Positions 36,351 to 47,525 of a stretch of 64,000 nucleotides of DNA are shown here, piece after piece. The stretch is from the NCBI GenBank assembly GCA_016808115.1, contig JAEQBH010002184.1, positions 186,001 through 250,000 on the forward strand, in the 5' to 3' direction. Position 1 is the stretch's first letter. Every line of letters begins with the position of its first letter. This stretch comes from Tetrastigma voinierianum. Lineage: Eukaryota > Streptophyta > Magnoliopsida > Vitales > Vitaceae. The translations under genes and the position numbers were made by a program. Below the pieces are notes generated by a model. It was not told the origin of the DNA, searched no databases, and worked only from the letters and a program-made list of their open reading frames with translations.

Positions 36351-36749
36351 GTGGCTGAGAAGTGGGCACCAACGACTTGGAGCAAAAATACAAGCACCCT
36401 AATGTGCTAAATGAAACTAACTATGACTCGAGACTCAAGACCTAGACCTGACCCTAAATGAACACTGGTAGACCGAGACCACCGTAAGAGTACTGGGTAC
36501 CAGAATGCGACCGAACACTAGAACGAACCACGGTGAGGAGGAATTACCACATGACTCGGTACGGGCGGGAGTTGGCTGCAGATGAACTCAGAGTGGTCGG
36601 TGAGCAATGGATGGCACTTGCCGGCCGGTGGGATGGGAGCTTCGACCCAGATCGATGGAGCAATAATGCCTTAGAGTGCTAGGGTCCAGATGAGTGAGGT
36701 GTGTGAGATGAAGGGCTGAAAATGTGAGCGGGTTCTTGGTAGAAGCGAT

Positions 36750-37090
36750 TGATCGCGGCGTGCGAGTCCGCGTCGCGGCGTGACGAAAACTTCACTAGGC
36801 AGCGTTGCGGCGTGGGCGCGCGTCGCGGCGGTGACCCGGAAACTGTCTGAATCCACGTCGCGACGTGAACAGACACGTCGCGACGTGACGAGAAGGGTAA
36901 TACGAATTGGCGTCGGCGAAGTGAAAATGCGTCATGACGTGACGGAAGAATATTAATTTGGCGTCGCTGGCGTGACGGAGGATTGCAATTTGGCGTCCAC
37001 GCGGCGTGAGTCCCGTCGCGGCGTGACGAAGGGTTATTAATTTGATCGCGACGTGGGAGATCCGCGTCGCGGCGGTAACGAAGAAAAAGA
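36750..37090. repeat. GTCGCGACGTGACG minisatellite
   Basis: About ten spaced copies of a 14-16 bp word close to GTCGCGRCGTGACG, itself partly palindromic (CGTCGCGACG), with spacers of 10-25 bp. Related words fill 33,430-33,545 and 40,975-41,045 in the two LTRs of the same element. The 179-codon minus-strand frame 36,679-37,218 is a by-product, giving an RRD-rich repeat. Confidence 0.8.
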
Positions 37091-37259
37091 ATCGAGCATG
37101 ATGAAGATTTCATGAACATGAACCCCCTCTCTCGTACTTGTGACTCTATGAGCTTGTAATGCGTAGTTGGAACAAATCCTCCCCACGACTGCATCCGGCG
37201 CATCACGAAAGTAAACAAACAAGCCCAGAAATACGATCCTGAAAATAAAGCGGGAAACC

Positions 37260-37599
37260 TAAAATCATGAAAATAAACAGCTATATTTGGAGGCCAAACA
37301 AAAGGGAAAGTTTAAAGAACACTTGGGTTTGCCTCAGTGTATGTTTAATGTCGTCGACTCGGCGACCACGAATCTCAACGTGCAAGACACTTAGGATAAG
37401 CAGAAATGCTTATGCGCATCCTTATAGTGCTCACCCGATGCTCGAGGTGGATGAAATACTCTTACGCACATGCCACGCCCTTCGATGTCTTCTTTGTCGA
37501 TAGCGGTTTATCATTTTTCTCATCGCCTTGCAACATCTCTATGTCTTGAAGTGAGATATCTTCGCATTTGGATGTCATCTGGGTGCTTAGTGGGTTGGA
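37260..37599 (-). other. Non-coding segment beside protease in nested element
   Basis: This is where RT would be expected to start on the minus strand, but no RT word (such as a CIDYR or YMDD box) is present in any frame that I checked. Together with the minisatellite it makes up the whole interval between protease and the extra ORF. Confidence 0.5.
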
Positions 37600-38010
37600 A
37601 GACATGGAAAGTGATCTGTCTCCCCTTGGACTCTTAGTTTGAGTTCACCTTCTTGCACATGATTTGAGCTTTTCAGTGGCTAAGAAAGATGCAAGTATGA
37701 TAAGGGACGCAGAGTGTCTTCCTCCATGTCCGAATGACCAAAGTCTGGCCCGGAAGGACGAATTTACCAACTTTTATTAGCATTTTCGACTATACCTCGG
37801 GTGTTGGTATGACACATCCAGCGAGTTGTGGGGCGGATTGTGGTCGATTTTGGTTCTCCGACTTTAGCCTTTCCAAACATCGAGAGTGGCATCAAGTTGA
37901 TGCTCGCTCCCCAGTCACATAAGGCTTTCGGAATGCAGATTCCCTATAGAGGAACGGTATGGCAAAGCTACCGAGGATGTCTTGAAGTTTGGGGAAGCTT
38001 CTTTTGCGAG
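37600..38010 (-). pseudogene. Athila-like protease, nested element
   Basis: Minus-strand frames give words fitting the aspartic protease of Athila elements: text around 37,880-37,930 fits the ALCD-GASINLMP active-site segment (seen as GERAST and INLMP in shifted frames), followed by LIKVGKFVLPG near 37,760. The active-site segment spans a frame change, so the enzyme would not be made as it stands. Confidence 0.6.
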
Positions 38011-38399
38011 GATGGCCTTTGCATTCCTCGATTACGATGGTCCCATATTCTTAGCTTCTTCTTACTCGCAGATCTTTTCATGAATTTTACGTAACTTGGC
38101 ATGTTCTCCGGTGCCTCCCAGGTATATTAATATGTAGCTTCTTGAAGATGTCGAGAAACTTTGCAAATTATTCTCCCCAACTTGCCACTTCTTGACCTGC
38201 GAGGATGCGAATTGGTATGTGAGGTTCATCTTTGTTTTTATGCATTTCGATTGTTCCTTCCACACGACACATTATCTTTATTTGCTCGTATCTGGGGTTG
38301 CTTTCGGTTTGTATCGGTCTTTGGAAATGACTGATCATGCCTGCCTGTACTCTGGATTCTCGTATCAGCGGTTGTGGCCACGAGTTTTCTAATTCTCTT

Positions 38400-39900
38400 C
38401 CACTCCTTAGGTGATGGCCAACCTTCTCCAGTACTCTTTTCCTTCACCTCTAGGGTTTATGAATTGCTTGGTAGCGAACCACATTGCCTTTAAATCGACA
38501 AGTTTGCCATTTGGCCCGTTGTGCCTCGAGCTTCTCGGTACAATCTTTCGCTTGATTGTTCGGCGGAGTTGCTTCTTAGCATTTGCATGTTCGCCTTAGT
38601 CTCATTCATGAAAGCGGAATGAAGTCGACATCGTCGCGAGCTTGCTCTAAATCGATTTTTGGAGGGTGGTTCATTCGCTCGGTTTGAGGGCATATTGTTA
38701 GTTTCGCGTCCATTACCGCGATTGTTTTGATTATCTTTGGATTGATTATTCACGCCCTGCCTTGTCCGCGGTCCCGGACGGTAGTTGTTTCCCCATACAG
38801 GTCCTTCTTTGTGTGGTTGATTCGCCCGAACACGGACACATCGGGCTTGCTCCTTTGTAGGGTTTCACGTGACATTCCTGCTACTATGTTGTCATACAGA
38901 ATTCACCGCAGCTCCCGTGGGTGAGTACGTATGGCATGTGTTGTTCCTGTTTGTCTATTGTTGTTCTGACCGGTGAGCCACATGATTTACCAAATTGGTA
39001 GTCTTGCATTGTGCATTGCCGCCCGCAGTGTTTCTTGGTGTAGCCTTCTCTCTAGGCCAGCGATTAGGTGTTGGTTGCGGCGTCTTCCAATCTCATGCAC
39101 GCTTTGATGCGTGGTTTCTTCATCGATGATCCTCGGTGAGGCATCTATCATTGTTCGGGTTGCATTTCTCAGACCATTGTAGAAGGTGTGGACTTGCATC
39201 CACACGGTTAGTCGGTGGTGAGGACGCCCGCAATAATTCATGAAACTGTCCCATGCCTGCACGCCGGGTTCTCCCTTACAGTTGACCCAGAAGCGTGTGA
39301 TCTCTTGCCGCAGTTATTGCAATTTTTCGAAGAAAGGTGGAAAGAACTTGGTGAAACTTTTGTACCAAATCGTTTCCATGTAATGTAATGGAATGCGGTG
39401 GTATTGGTTGCTTGATGTTTGGCTTTCTATCCTAGTGAAAGTGGAACAAGCGAAGTAAATCTTCAGAGCTTCTTGATAACTGGTTGTGCGGATGGTATCA
39501 TGGAAACCGGAAGTTAGTCAAATGCATGTTCGGATTCTCATGGGGTAGTCCATGGAACAAGATGTTCTGAAACTTGTCATCTTGTGTGACTTGATTGAAA
39601 TTGTTTGCTTGGTCCGGTGGCGAATCATTCATTGTCGAACAATTGTTGGTGGTAAACGAACTCATCTAATAGCATGTAAGGATCGATGCATTTGTATAAA
39701 TGGCACAGGCGCTTGATTCCTTCCGTGATTCCCATTTGACTATACGTGGTTTAGTTTGTTCAACGCCCAATCTTGTTCTTAAGTGTTTTCATGACTATTG
39801 GAATTCTAATACAATTACGATTCTATTCTCGTGTAATCTGTCGAGAAGTCTTTCCCGGCTCGAGATCACGGAGTGTTGATTAATTCGATTTCTTTATCGC
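38400..39900 (-). pseudogene. Athila-like gag, nested element
   Basis: Particle protein on the minus strand. N-terminal to C-terminal: a segment with SPPDQANNF (39,620) and ENPNMHLTNF (39,530), then the frame 39,262-38,987 with WDSFMNYCGRPHH, WMQVHTFYNGL and TRTMIDA, the best-conserved part of Athila gag, and finally 38,753-38,490 with FMNETKANMQ, seen near the gag C-terminus in this lineage. A zinc knuckle is not clear. Several frameshifts separate the parts. Confidence 0.82.
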
Positions 39901-40037
39901 ACATGTACTCCTTCAAAACACATCTTCTTGATAACACACGAACTAACAAACAGTTACCGGCACTTGTAAAAATAACAAAAGTAACGAAAAATTGATACTA
40001 TCTATGTATAAACTTCTCTATATCAATTTAAACCTTT

Positions 40038-40058
40038 CCTGACGGCGCGTCAAAAACT
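40038..40058 (-). promoter_or_regulatory. Primer-binding site, degenerate
   Basis: Immediately inside the 5' LTR on the minus strand the text is TTTTTGACGCGCCGTCAGG. The usual Athila site, TTGGCGCCGTTGCCGG, is complementary to the 3' end of tRNA-Asp. The observed word has the same length and layout with several changes, so this is an inferred site. Confidence 0.5.
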
Positions 40059-41231
40059 TGACAGGCGGCAGCGGTGTATAAAATGAATGCCTATGTGCGC
40101 AAGTGCAGTGTAGCCCCAGTAATATAGTGTACTTAAAGTACGGATATCGATCACGAGGAAGGAGTGAATTGACTACGAGGAGGTTACGCTTTTGGGCAAA
40201 TATACGAGATAAATGATTCTAGGGTAAAATTTAAGTAAGGAAGCTGACTAAGCTATTGATTCTGGTGAATTTAATGGTGTTGGCGCCTAGGGTTAAATCT
40301 CCCCTATCACGTTCGATAGTTACTTTTTCTAAAGATATTGTTATTCAATATATTTGTAATATGTCGATAGCGAGAGGTGATCCTTGCCTCTGAGATATCC
40401 TCTCTGAGGTATATCGCCCCTCTCGTGAATAGAATCGAAGTACTTGTCTACATCTCGACTCGGTATTCGAAATGCTTAAAATGTTCTAACCCCAAATGCC
40501 ACCTTCGGGTTCGGAATTATCTCTATTAGCAGAATGCGGCTAAAAGGGCTACTCTGCGGATCACTGAATACCCTCATCTCTCGAATCCTCGGATCTCCCG
40601 GTGCGATTGTACAACATTGGCGAGCATTGCTCCGCTATAATTGAAATACAGGTATAGAGTAGATGTGACAAATTAATAACAACTGAATAACATGAAAGAT
40701 CAAACTTTAATCCATTGTATGTGACAGAGTTTGATGTAACCCTAGAAAGAGATCTAGAACATAATGAAAGAAAAGATTAAAATGTTTAATAAAGAAAACA
40801 TCATTCTAACATCCGAAAATATCAAAAAAAAATGAAAAGCGGTACAATTCCCGGGCACTTCCTCGAAGTCAGTGTCACTCTGCTCTGGAAACCACGTTAC
40901 TAGTTAAATGCGCCTCTCGATACCACGCAATTCTCGCGACCATTCGTACTTTAAATGATGAGGTCGATTTTGGTGGCGTCGCGGCGTGGTGACGTCGCGG
41001 CGTGGTGGCTGTCGCGGCGTGGTGACGTCGCTGGCGTAGCGGTCACTCGCGCACGCTCCTCATTGTTCCAAAGCTGCTTCAAAGTTTGCTCTTTACGCTC
41101 GATTAACACAGTAACCACACGGACACAAAATCGGGGATCTAGCCCACCAAAAAACTGCAAAATTATTATAAAATAAATGTGAAAATGGCTGAGCAGACGC
41201 GAGTGTAAGATGAGTGTTTTAGGCACTCATC
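40059..41231 (-). mobile_element. 5' LTR of the nested Athila-like element
   Basis: Direct copy of 32,528-33,717. Both begin (plus strand) with TGAC, then GGTGTATAAAATGAATGCC, and end with GGCACTCATC. The GTCGCGGCGTGGTGACGT array at 40,975-41,045 is shorter and more regular than in the other LTR. Confidence 0.85.
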
Positions 41232-41235
41232 GATG

Positions 41236-42000
41236 AGATCACAAGGTCGTGAAATTCTTGAAGGAGAACATTTTTCTCCGGTTAGTCCCCCAGCCTGTCC
41301 CGGTGATGGAAGTTCACATTTACGCAACAAACCTTTTGAGAATCTCTATCCGAAATGCGATTATAACCTGGTGGCCACCCCTTATCATCCTCAGACCAGT
41401 GGCCAAGTAGAGCTAGCCAACAGGGAAATCAAGACCATATTGATGAAAGTGGTAAATTCTAACCGAAAAGATTGGTCTCAAGCTGCTTGACTCTCTGCAG
41501 GCATCGGGGCTGACCCTCTGAAGACCATTCCGACATGTCTCCTTATCGCTTGGTTTATGGCAAAGCACGCCACACACTGTGGAAGTGAATACCGAGGCAT
41601 GGTGGGCAGTAAAAAAAAATTGAACGGACATGGGCGGAATTTGGTCTCAAAAAGCCTCCTCGATATCAACGAGCTAGAAGAGCGAGAAATGATGCTACCT
41701 CGGCTCAAAATTGCAAAGATAAACAGAGGTGGCATGATCTGGCGATGGCTATGAGCATTTCGGGGACGAGTCTTGCTCCTCTGACCGAAGTAGCCTCTTT
41801 CGAACGAAACCGTCAAGATGGACTGGGCCATTCACCATCCAGTCTACCTCGATGGTTCGATGGGCGCACCCGATGCTAAAAACGATCCAGTGTACCAAGG
41901 TCGATGGCGAGTGAAGCCGCTATCACATTTCGACACTCCAACGGATAAGGAGGAAATGCCCCTCCTTTACCCTCCGTAAAACCTCTTGACCACACGTTTA
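41236..42000 (+). pseudogene. Athila integrase, second part
   Basis: Continues the integrase cut at 32,527. The frame around 41,247 reads [12 protein letters not shown], and 41,233-41,490 gives [20 protein letters not shown] with the third catalytic residue (E of GQVE). Then YRLVYGKA-like text (41,530), WWAVKK in a shifted frame (41,605), and WTGPFTIQS (41,825), the core of the C-terminal GPY/F module. The frame is broken several times and ends near 41,950 with a word fitting HRLKPY-type ends. Confidence 0.88.
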
Positions 42001-42482
42001 GGGTGACACGCGAGTATCTCGAAGTCATATAATTGCTTTTTTTTTTTGTAATCTTTTTGTGTCCCTTGTTGTTGTTTGGCTTGTTTTCCTTTTGCATTTT
42101 TTTTCTCTTTTAAGCAAGTCTTCTAATATTGCAAGTCTTCTAATATTTTTCTCTTTTGGTTTTTGTAGGTGTTGTAGTGGGCTAGGAGAGCAGTTTCTTA
42201 ACTGAAATTTGGCGAGGGTGCAATTTGCCTTCTGAATTTGAAGGTTACCTTGTTCGTCTCTTCCCTTTCATCTTCTCTTTGCGACAACCGATTCTACAAC
42301 CCTTTAAAATTTTGCATTTCTTTTGAGCCAGAAGCCATTTAAGAGGCGCGTACCAAATGGTGAAGCGAGGCCTTCACTTACCCCTACCTCTATATAAACC
42401 TCCACCTTCCCATTTTCATTCCAAATCTCCATTTTTCATTTGAAATTCCCCTTTCCACCTCCTCTCCTCCTCTAGCCCAACC
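42001..42482 (+). other. Spacer between integrase and extra ORF
   Basis: T-rich stretch (42,030-42,160) including a tandem TTGCAAGTCTTCTAATATT (42,109 and 42,130), then text leading to the ATG at 42,483. An intron or internal promoter could sit here for expression of the extra ORF, but no splice pair is convincing. Confidence 0.4.
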
Positions 42483-44230
42483 ATGGTGAAGACTCGCGGT
42501 GCTCATGCTTTCCGGCCTAAGGTGCGCAGTTCTGCCGCACCCCCAACTGCCGCCTTCGCCGCATCCCTACGACCACTAGGCTGCGCCACTTCTTTCGCCT
42601 TCTCGCCGCAGGCGATCTGCGTGGGCTCCTCTTTTGATGCCTCGGCAGGGAGTGCCACACTAGTTAGCCCTACTCACCTACTTGTCATCCTAGGCCATCG
42701 TAGGGCCGCCAGTCCATGAGCTAGGACCTCGGGCCGAGTCTTCCAGATGAGGCTTCTTGAGCCACAATCACCCACCATCGGGGGCATTCTTAGAGCCCCC
42801 ATCTAGACTTGTCCCCGACCTCTATCATCAGGCGGCCATATTTCCCCTGCAACCATTCAGGAATGCGATTGCGATGAGGAGGGCTACATCGCGGAGTTCA
42901 TTATGATCTCGGGACTTTTCCCAGGGCCGAAGCTCAGGACTCGATCTTCTTAGTGCGTGGTGCTCCACCCCAGGAGCCGTTCACTGGGCCACTCATCGGT
43001 TTTCTACCAGGGTGGTCATTGAGTTCTATCACGCGATGACATTAGGCGCGAGCTAACGACAGTATTCATTTTTCTCCATCGACGGTAGGCCCGAGGATAC
43101 TGGGGCCTCACGACATCACGGTACTATTAATCTCACAGGTGGTCTCGCGACAGCGGCTTATAAACAGTGGCCCCATCCCTCGCAGGGGAATGATTAAAGT
43201 CTTCTCTTTGGGGACACCTGCGCGGGGTGGTCCCCAGTGTTGGGAGGCGAAACCGCACGTGAGAGCATAGGCCATATTGCGGTCTCAATCTGCTAAAACT
43301 CCACGACATATAAGTCGGAGGCGTGTTGAGGCCACTATGCAGTGGAGGGCTTGGTTCCAGCCCATCAAAGCTTATTATGACATCCTTGTACCGCCCAGAG
43401 GACAAGGTTCATCGCGGGGATTTATGAAATTTCGAGTCCCTTTCGTCATTCCGAACTCTTGTGCGGGTGTTAGAGCATATCGACTTCCCTGAGGAGCCTA
43501 GATTAGAGCGTCGTCGAGACTACGAGGCTGTCCTTACCATTGATCGGTAGCACACTATGCCCGTTCACATCATCGCCACCTGGACCAGTGAGGACGAGCC
43601 CATTGTCGATATTCCACGGTCGCCCCTATAGCGAGGCATTCTGGGAGCCTCGACTCCCGACCCCTCCCATTTCAGGCCTATTTGCTTTAATACTCGGCTC
43701 TTGTGCAGTGTTGCCTCCTATGCCCTCGAACCACCATGCATTTTGCCCATTCGGATATTCTTGGCCAGAACGCCATACGGCCTCGACAGTCCATCACCAT
43801 CTCCTCCCAGGACTTTTTGACCATCATGGGGTGTGATCACTTGCATTCTCCGCCCACATCGACATCATTGCGATTGCGAATGCGATACATATAGGATGAC
43901 TGCCCGCCCCAGGCGCCCGTGACTCATATCAGCCGTACTGTACTTTAGAATGGAGGCCATCCTTATGCGATCCAAAGAATGCACAGGTCCTCTGCATGAT
44001 CTCCGTATGTGCACGCTCGGCCTGCACTCTACTCGGCGGGACCGACCCTCCTCCGCTTTGGCCCGCACCCTTCTGGACATGTGCTAGCCGGTTGCAACCA
44101 CTCATGCATAAGCACCTCGACTGTCGGGCAGGACACCTCTTCCACATGAGCCTAAGATTGAGGGAGTAGCACTTCTATCTCTACCTTTCCAAGCCCACTT
44201 TAGTGCGATTGATAGTGCGTTTGGTTGGGG
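42483..44230 (+). pseudogene. Athila extra ORF (putative plant transposon protein), broken
   Basis: Starts MVKTRGAHAFRPKVRSSAAP and continues with an alanine- and proline-rich basic segment, as in the plant family annotated 'putative plant transposon protein'. Past the first stop (42,717) the family continues in other frames: a segment fitting RPYFPCN (42,838), text fitting IDGRPGILR (43,078), and KAYYDILVPP (43,343). It ends in a proline-rich low-complexity region up to about 44,200. Its function is unknown; its place after pol is the classic position of the Athila extra ORF. An inverted partial copy lies at 25,915-27,860. Confidence 0.72.
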
Positions 44231-45500
44231 AGAGTTAGTGAAGGAAGTGATTTTCTTATACTGTAGATATCAGTATGTCTTACACTTTTCGAATCTTCTG
44301 CATGTATAAGCAAAGCCCATTTTGCATGTTTAATGGCTTGCTTTTTGCTTCTTGTTGAGAAAGGTGTTTTGAAGCGAATTTAGTGATACACCTTTGCTAT
44401 ACATTTCAAACGGAGTTTAGTTTCTTAACTCATTTACCCAACATTTTTATTTTTTTTTTTTGGTGTTTTGCTTAGCACAACGGAGTTTGAAAAATTGAAA
44501 CGTTGTCCAATTTTGTTGATGTTAGATTGATTCCATGCCCTAGTTGGTGGATGATTAAGTTGAATTCTTGTTGTTTTTCGACCTTTTCTTCCACCTCTAG
44601 CTAACCACACACTATGCACATTAGGTTTCAACAATGAGATTTGAAGAGCACAGCCTCTAAACTTTACCAAAACCTACCTATTTTAGATTGACTACCTTTA
44701 ATAGGTTAAGGACCCCCGTGAAAATAAGACGATGTGTCTTCGAAATCAAAATAAGTGAAAAGGAAAAGAAAAGAAAGAAAAAGAAAAAGAAGAATTACCT
44801 TTATGCCCATGAAACAGAGCACGGTCAGGGGTATGTAGTGAAAGCCTTTAAAGAAACTGGTGCCCTAAGGCAGCGGTTTGGGAACCACCAGAGCTTAGTG
44901 CTTTCATAGCTACGTAGACGGATGGGTGGAGTTAGACGAGTTGTAAGTCTTGGAGTCCTGAAATCATTCCCGAGAAGTCGGGTGAAACACGAAGAGTTTG
45001 TGGTCGAAAGATCCTTATGACTTGGTGCCCTGGCTTTGTAATTGCTTAGGAGTCATTGATAGATCCAGATTACATGGACTTTGGTGAAGTCGATTCCTCG
45101 ACGTGCACCACAACACAAAAGAGTTGTGGAATAAGAGTGGGTCTACGTCTGGCCCCAGGGTTGGTTAGTAAGCTGGAGTGGGCGTGGCAGTTGGGGGAGA
45201 GTGCGGTTTGCGGAGTTTATTGTTTTGAGGACCTAATCAAACAAACATAGATTTTTGGTGGAAGTTCTGGTTGAGTCTTTGAGAAAAAGCTCTTTTGATA
45301 CTTTCGATTTTGTATGGCATTCATTCTCTGAGGGTAGTTATTGGAGCAACGGTTTCCAGCGATTCTCATCGAGGGGTTAGGCAGTCTCATTCCCTGACCT
45401 TTTGAAATACCCATTTTGTGAACATCCATTTTTGTTATTGTTTGTGCTCTCTCTTTCTTTCTTTCTTTCATCGTAAGGGACTAGCAATGTGTAGGATTGG
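44231..45500 (+). other. Athila 3' non-coding region
   Basis: Contains a T tract (44,446-44,460) where the inverted copy breaks off, an A/G-rich tract (44,757-44,792), a GTTGGGGGAGAG word at 45,190 like those near Athila 3' ends, and a TTTC run (45,451-45,469). Frames here (44,688-44,909, 45,056-45,250, 45,217-45,471) show no family match. Confidence 0.45.
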
Positions 45501-45545
45501 GAGTGATTGGGTGCTTTAAATAGTCTTTGTTTAAGCCTTGTTGAT

Positions 45546-46825
45546 TGTAGGTTTTGGTACTTTTTTGTGTACTAAGTAGCAAATAACCCAGTGCCATTGA
45601 GGTCAGCCATACTATTGATCACATTTTGTGGATATTTTTTTGTAGTTTTGCATACCAATTACACTATATCCTCATGTCGATTCAAACACGATGAACCGGT
45701 AGAACTTCGAGGTACGCATATGCAAATCAAAAAATGATTGGGTTAAAGGTACGGAAAAGGAGAGAAAATGAAGGACAAAAGTTTGGCGGTGTTGCGGTAG
45801 CGAGGTTCTTGAAAATTCTCAACCAGGCCCGCGAGGTTGCCACATTCTTTGTGTTGACTACTTTTTCAACGTATTTTTGTGGCTTTTTACCAAAATGCCC
45901 TTAATGTGACCTTTGTTCTTTCATATTTTTGTGTAATTTCCCTCACTCTGGGCACTATATAAGCTCAGTCAAGCTCATGTAATAGGGATCGTTGTTTTTT
46001 CCAATAAAGTTAGCGCCAAAGCTTTTAGCTTTCCCGCCTCTACAACTTTCCTTCACATTCCCTCCCTTTCTCGTATTTTCTCACACTTAAACACCCTTTT
46101 GGGGATGACTCAAGGGATGCTTGCTAAATCTCCTAAATCCTTAAAGAGGATGACCCTTTGGAGTTAAAGAATTTGGAGGTAGTAAATTGTCCTCTGTTTT
46201 TAACGTAGGCAACTATATTCATTGACGTTTCTGCATCTCCCATATGGGTTTAAATCCTTGTGATGTACCCTGAGTGGTTAGTACTTGGAAAACTTTCAAG
46301 GTTCAGTGGATACTTATTGCTAGATCCACTAATGCTCAATTAGTTGCCATTTATTATCTCCTACAAGCTAGATCCAGCGGATGGCTTTAACTGCTTTGAA
46401 ACATTAATGGGTCATAAATGCTGTACACTAGGAAGGAAACTTTTAGGATTCAGTTTTTATAGCTAAACCCAGATCGGCTCAGGAAATGACTATGAGTCAT
46501 CCTCGGTCTTGAGAAAAGGACAGGGACATTACAGTTACCTTAGAACCCTAAGCCCAGTGGCCCGAAACTTCAAGGAGTTCTTTTACACATTATTCCTCCG
46601 TAGTTACAGTTTTACCAACCATCAAACTCACTATTTTTACCAAAACCCCAAATCCAAAGCGGAAACACCAATTTCAATCAACGGTGACTCACTTGGCATG
46701 AAGAAAACCCATCACTGAGTTCGACCTTAGGCCAGCTATCTTGCCGGTAGCTGCGCTTTCACGACAATAGGAATCATAGGATACAAATTTTGTTGATTCC
46801 GGTGCACCTATTGTGGCACGAATCA
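45546..46825 (+). mobile_element. Athila 3' LTR
   Basis: Begins about TGTAGGTTTTGG and ends GGCACGAATCA at 46,825, a TG...CA LTR of about 1.28 kb. Up to 46,510 it matches 24,690-25,640 directly. Its last 270 bp (46,553-46,825) match 25,905-25,641 in reverse orientation. Weak similarity to the 5' side extends perhaps 50 bp further left. TATA box at 45,956 and AATAAA at 46,003. Confidence 0.75.
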
Positions 46826-47500
46826 GCACCTCATAAGGTATTTACGAGAGCCGATCAATGGGGTATGGCCAGCCCCCACAGTGACAGGTCATTGTGGCGT
46901 GCCTGGGACCCAGAGCCATCAACTTTATCTTGGGGATCAGCGGAGTAGTCGGTATCAGTCCAGTAGAGGAGAAAAATGCTCGTGTAGCCTCGGTCGAGCC
47001 GGGGTGGGGCTGCAGGTCGAGACCCGAGAAATCATCACGATTCGGTAGGTCGTGACCTTATAATCTTCCCCACTATAAACCTACTCGGGTTGTGCCCTCA
47101 TTACGATGCACTTGGCACTAGCATCGGTATTAACAATTTTGATGTACAAAGGGTCCTCGTAGATCAAGGAAGTCTGATCGGTTACTACACCTACCAATAC
47201 ATGGAATGAGAGTCGCTCGATCGTCTGGTCATTGGCGGGGGTTTTGTCAGGGTTGGGGTTACCACATTAATGATTAGGGACATTGCTCCCGAATCAGCGG
47301 GTCGATAATTGATGAAGTGCTTGTTCTCGGTGGTAGAATCACAGGACCATACAATGCCATCTGGGCGAGGCGGGTGCTTTGGCACGCCCGTAAGCGGTGC
47401 CATCCCGCGTACCACGAACAATGAAGCTACGGCTGCGTTCGAACCGTCGACCTTCGAGGGAAGTCGATTAGCCACACGGCAAATGCTCGACTCTCAATGC
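46826..47500 (+). pseudogene. Tat-type protease region, broken
   Basis: Right-hand continuation of the Tat element after the Athila LTR. Words in successive frames fit the protease of Tat elements: CALITMHLAL and LTILMYKGSS (47,090-47,155), where a D-x-GSS active-site core is expected next as DQGS (47,163), then DRLVIGG- and GVTTLMIRD-type text (47,220-47,280). The frame 47,309-47,569 includes a segment that fits the end of the domain (TFEGSRLATRQML). The leading part (46,830-47,060) is probably the gag C-terminus or linker. Confidence 0.6.
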
Positions 47501-47525
47501 AGGGCGAAACGGGAGGAATGCTCTA

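Larger units (their letters stand above)
32528..41231 (-). mobile_element. Non-autonomous Athila-like element nested in integrase
   Basis: Two direct LTRs (32,528-33,717 and 40,059-41,231) flank 6.3 kb of interior on the minus strand. In transcription order: LTR, primer site, gag (39,900-38,400), protease (38,010-37,600), minisatellite (37,090-36,750), Athila-type extra ORF (36,350-34,980), polypurine tract, LTR. I find no RT, RNase H or integrase between protease and the extra ORF; only about 0.5 kb plus the minisatellite lies there. The element interrupts the Athila integrase frame and therefore inserted after it. The flanking text (GACGGA and GATGAGA) does not give a perfect 5-bp duplication. 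Confidence 0.85.
24690..46825 (+). mobile_element. Athila-type Ty3/gypsy element with nested insertion
   Basis: The order is 5' LTR (24,690-25,640), inverted 3'-end copy (25,641-27,860), gag, protease, RT, RNase H, integrase first part (to 32,527), a minus-strand nested element (32,528-41,231), integrase second part, an extra ORF (42,483-44,230), a non-coding 3' region and the 3' LTR (to 46,825). Lineage is clear from the RT and integrase and from the extra ORF after integrase, a position where Athila elements carry an additional ORF. The two LTRs share a promoter block at about 97 percent identity, but other parts differ more. LTR similarity fades out between 24,630 and 24,690, so the left end is approximate. 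No clean target duplication was found. Confidence 0.8.

Noticed and set aside
36679..37218. 179-codon minus-strand open frame, the longest in the window
   Set aside because: It is the translation of the GTCGCGACG minisatellite (RRD-rich repeats) plus flanks; there is no protein family resemblance and the repeat explains its length.
42483..42719. MVKTRG-starting frame as a host gene
   Set aside because: It sits directly after Athila integrase, continues in other frames, and has a second, inverted copy in the same element.
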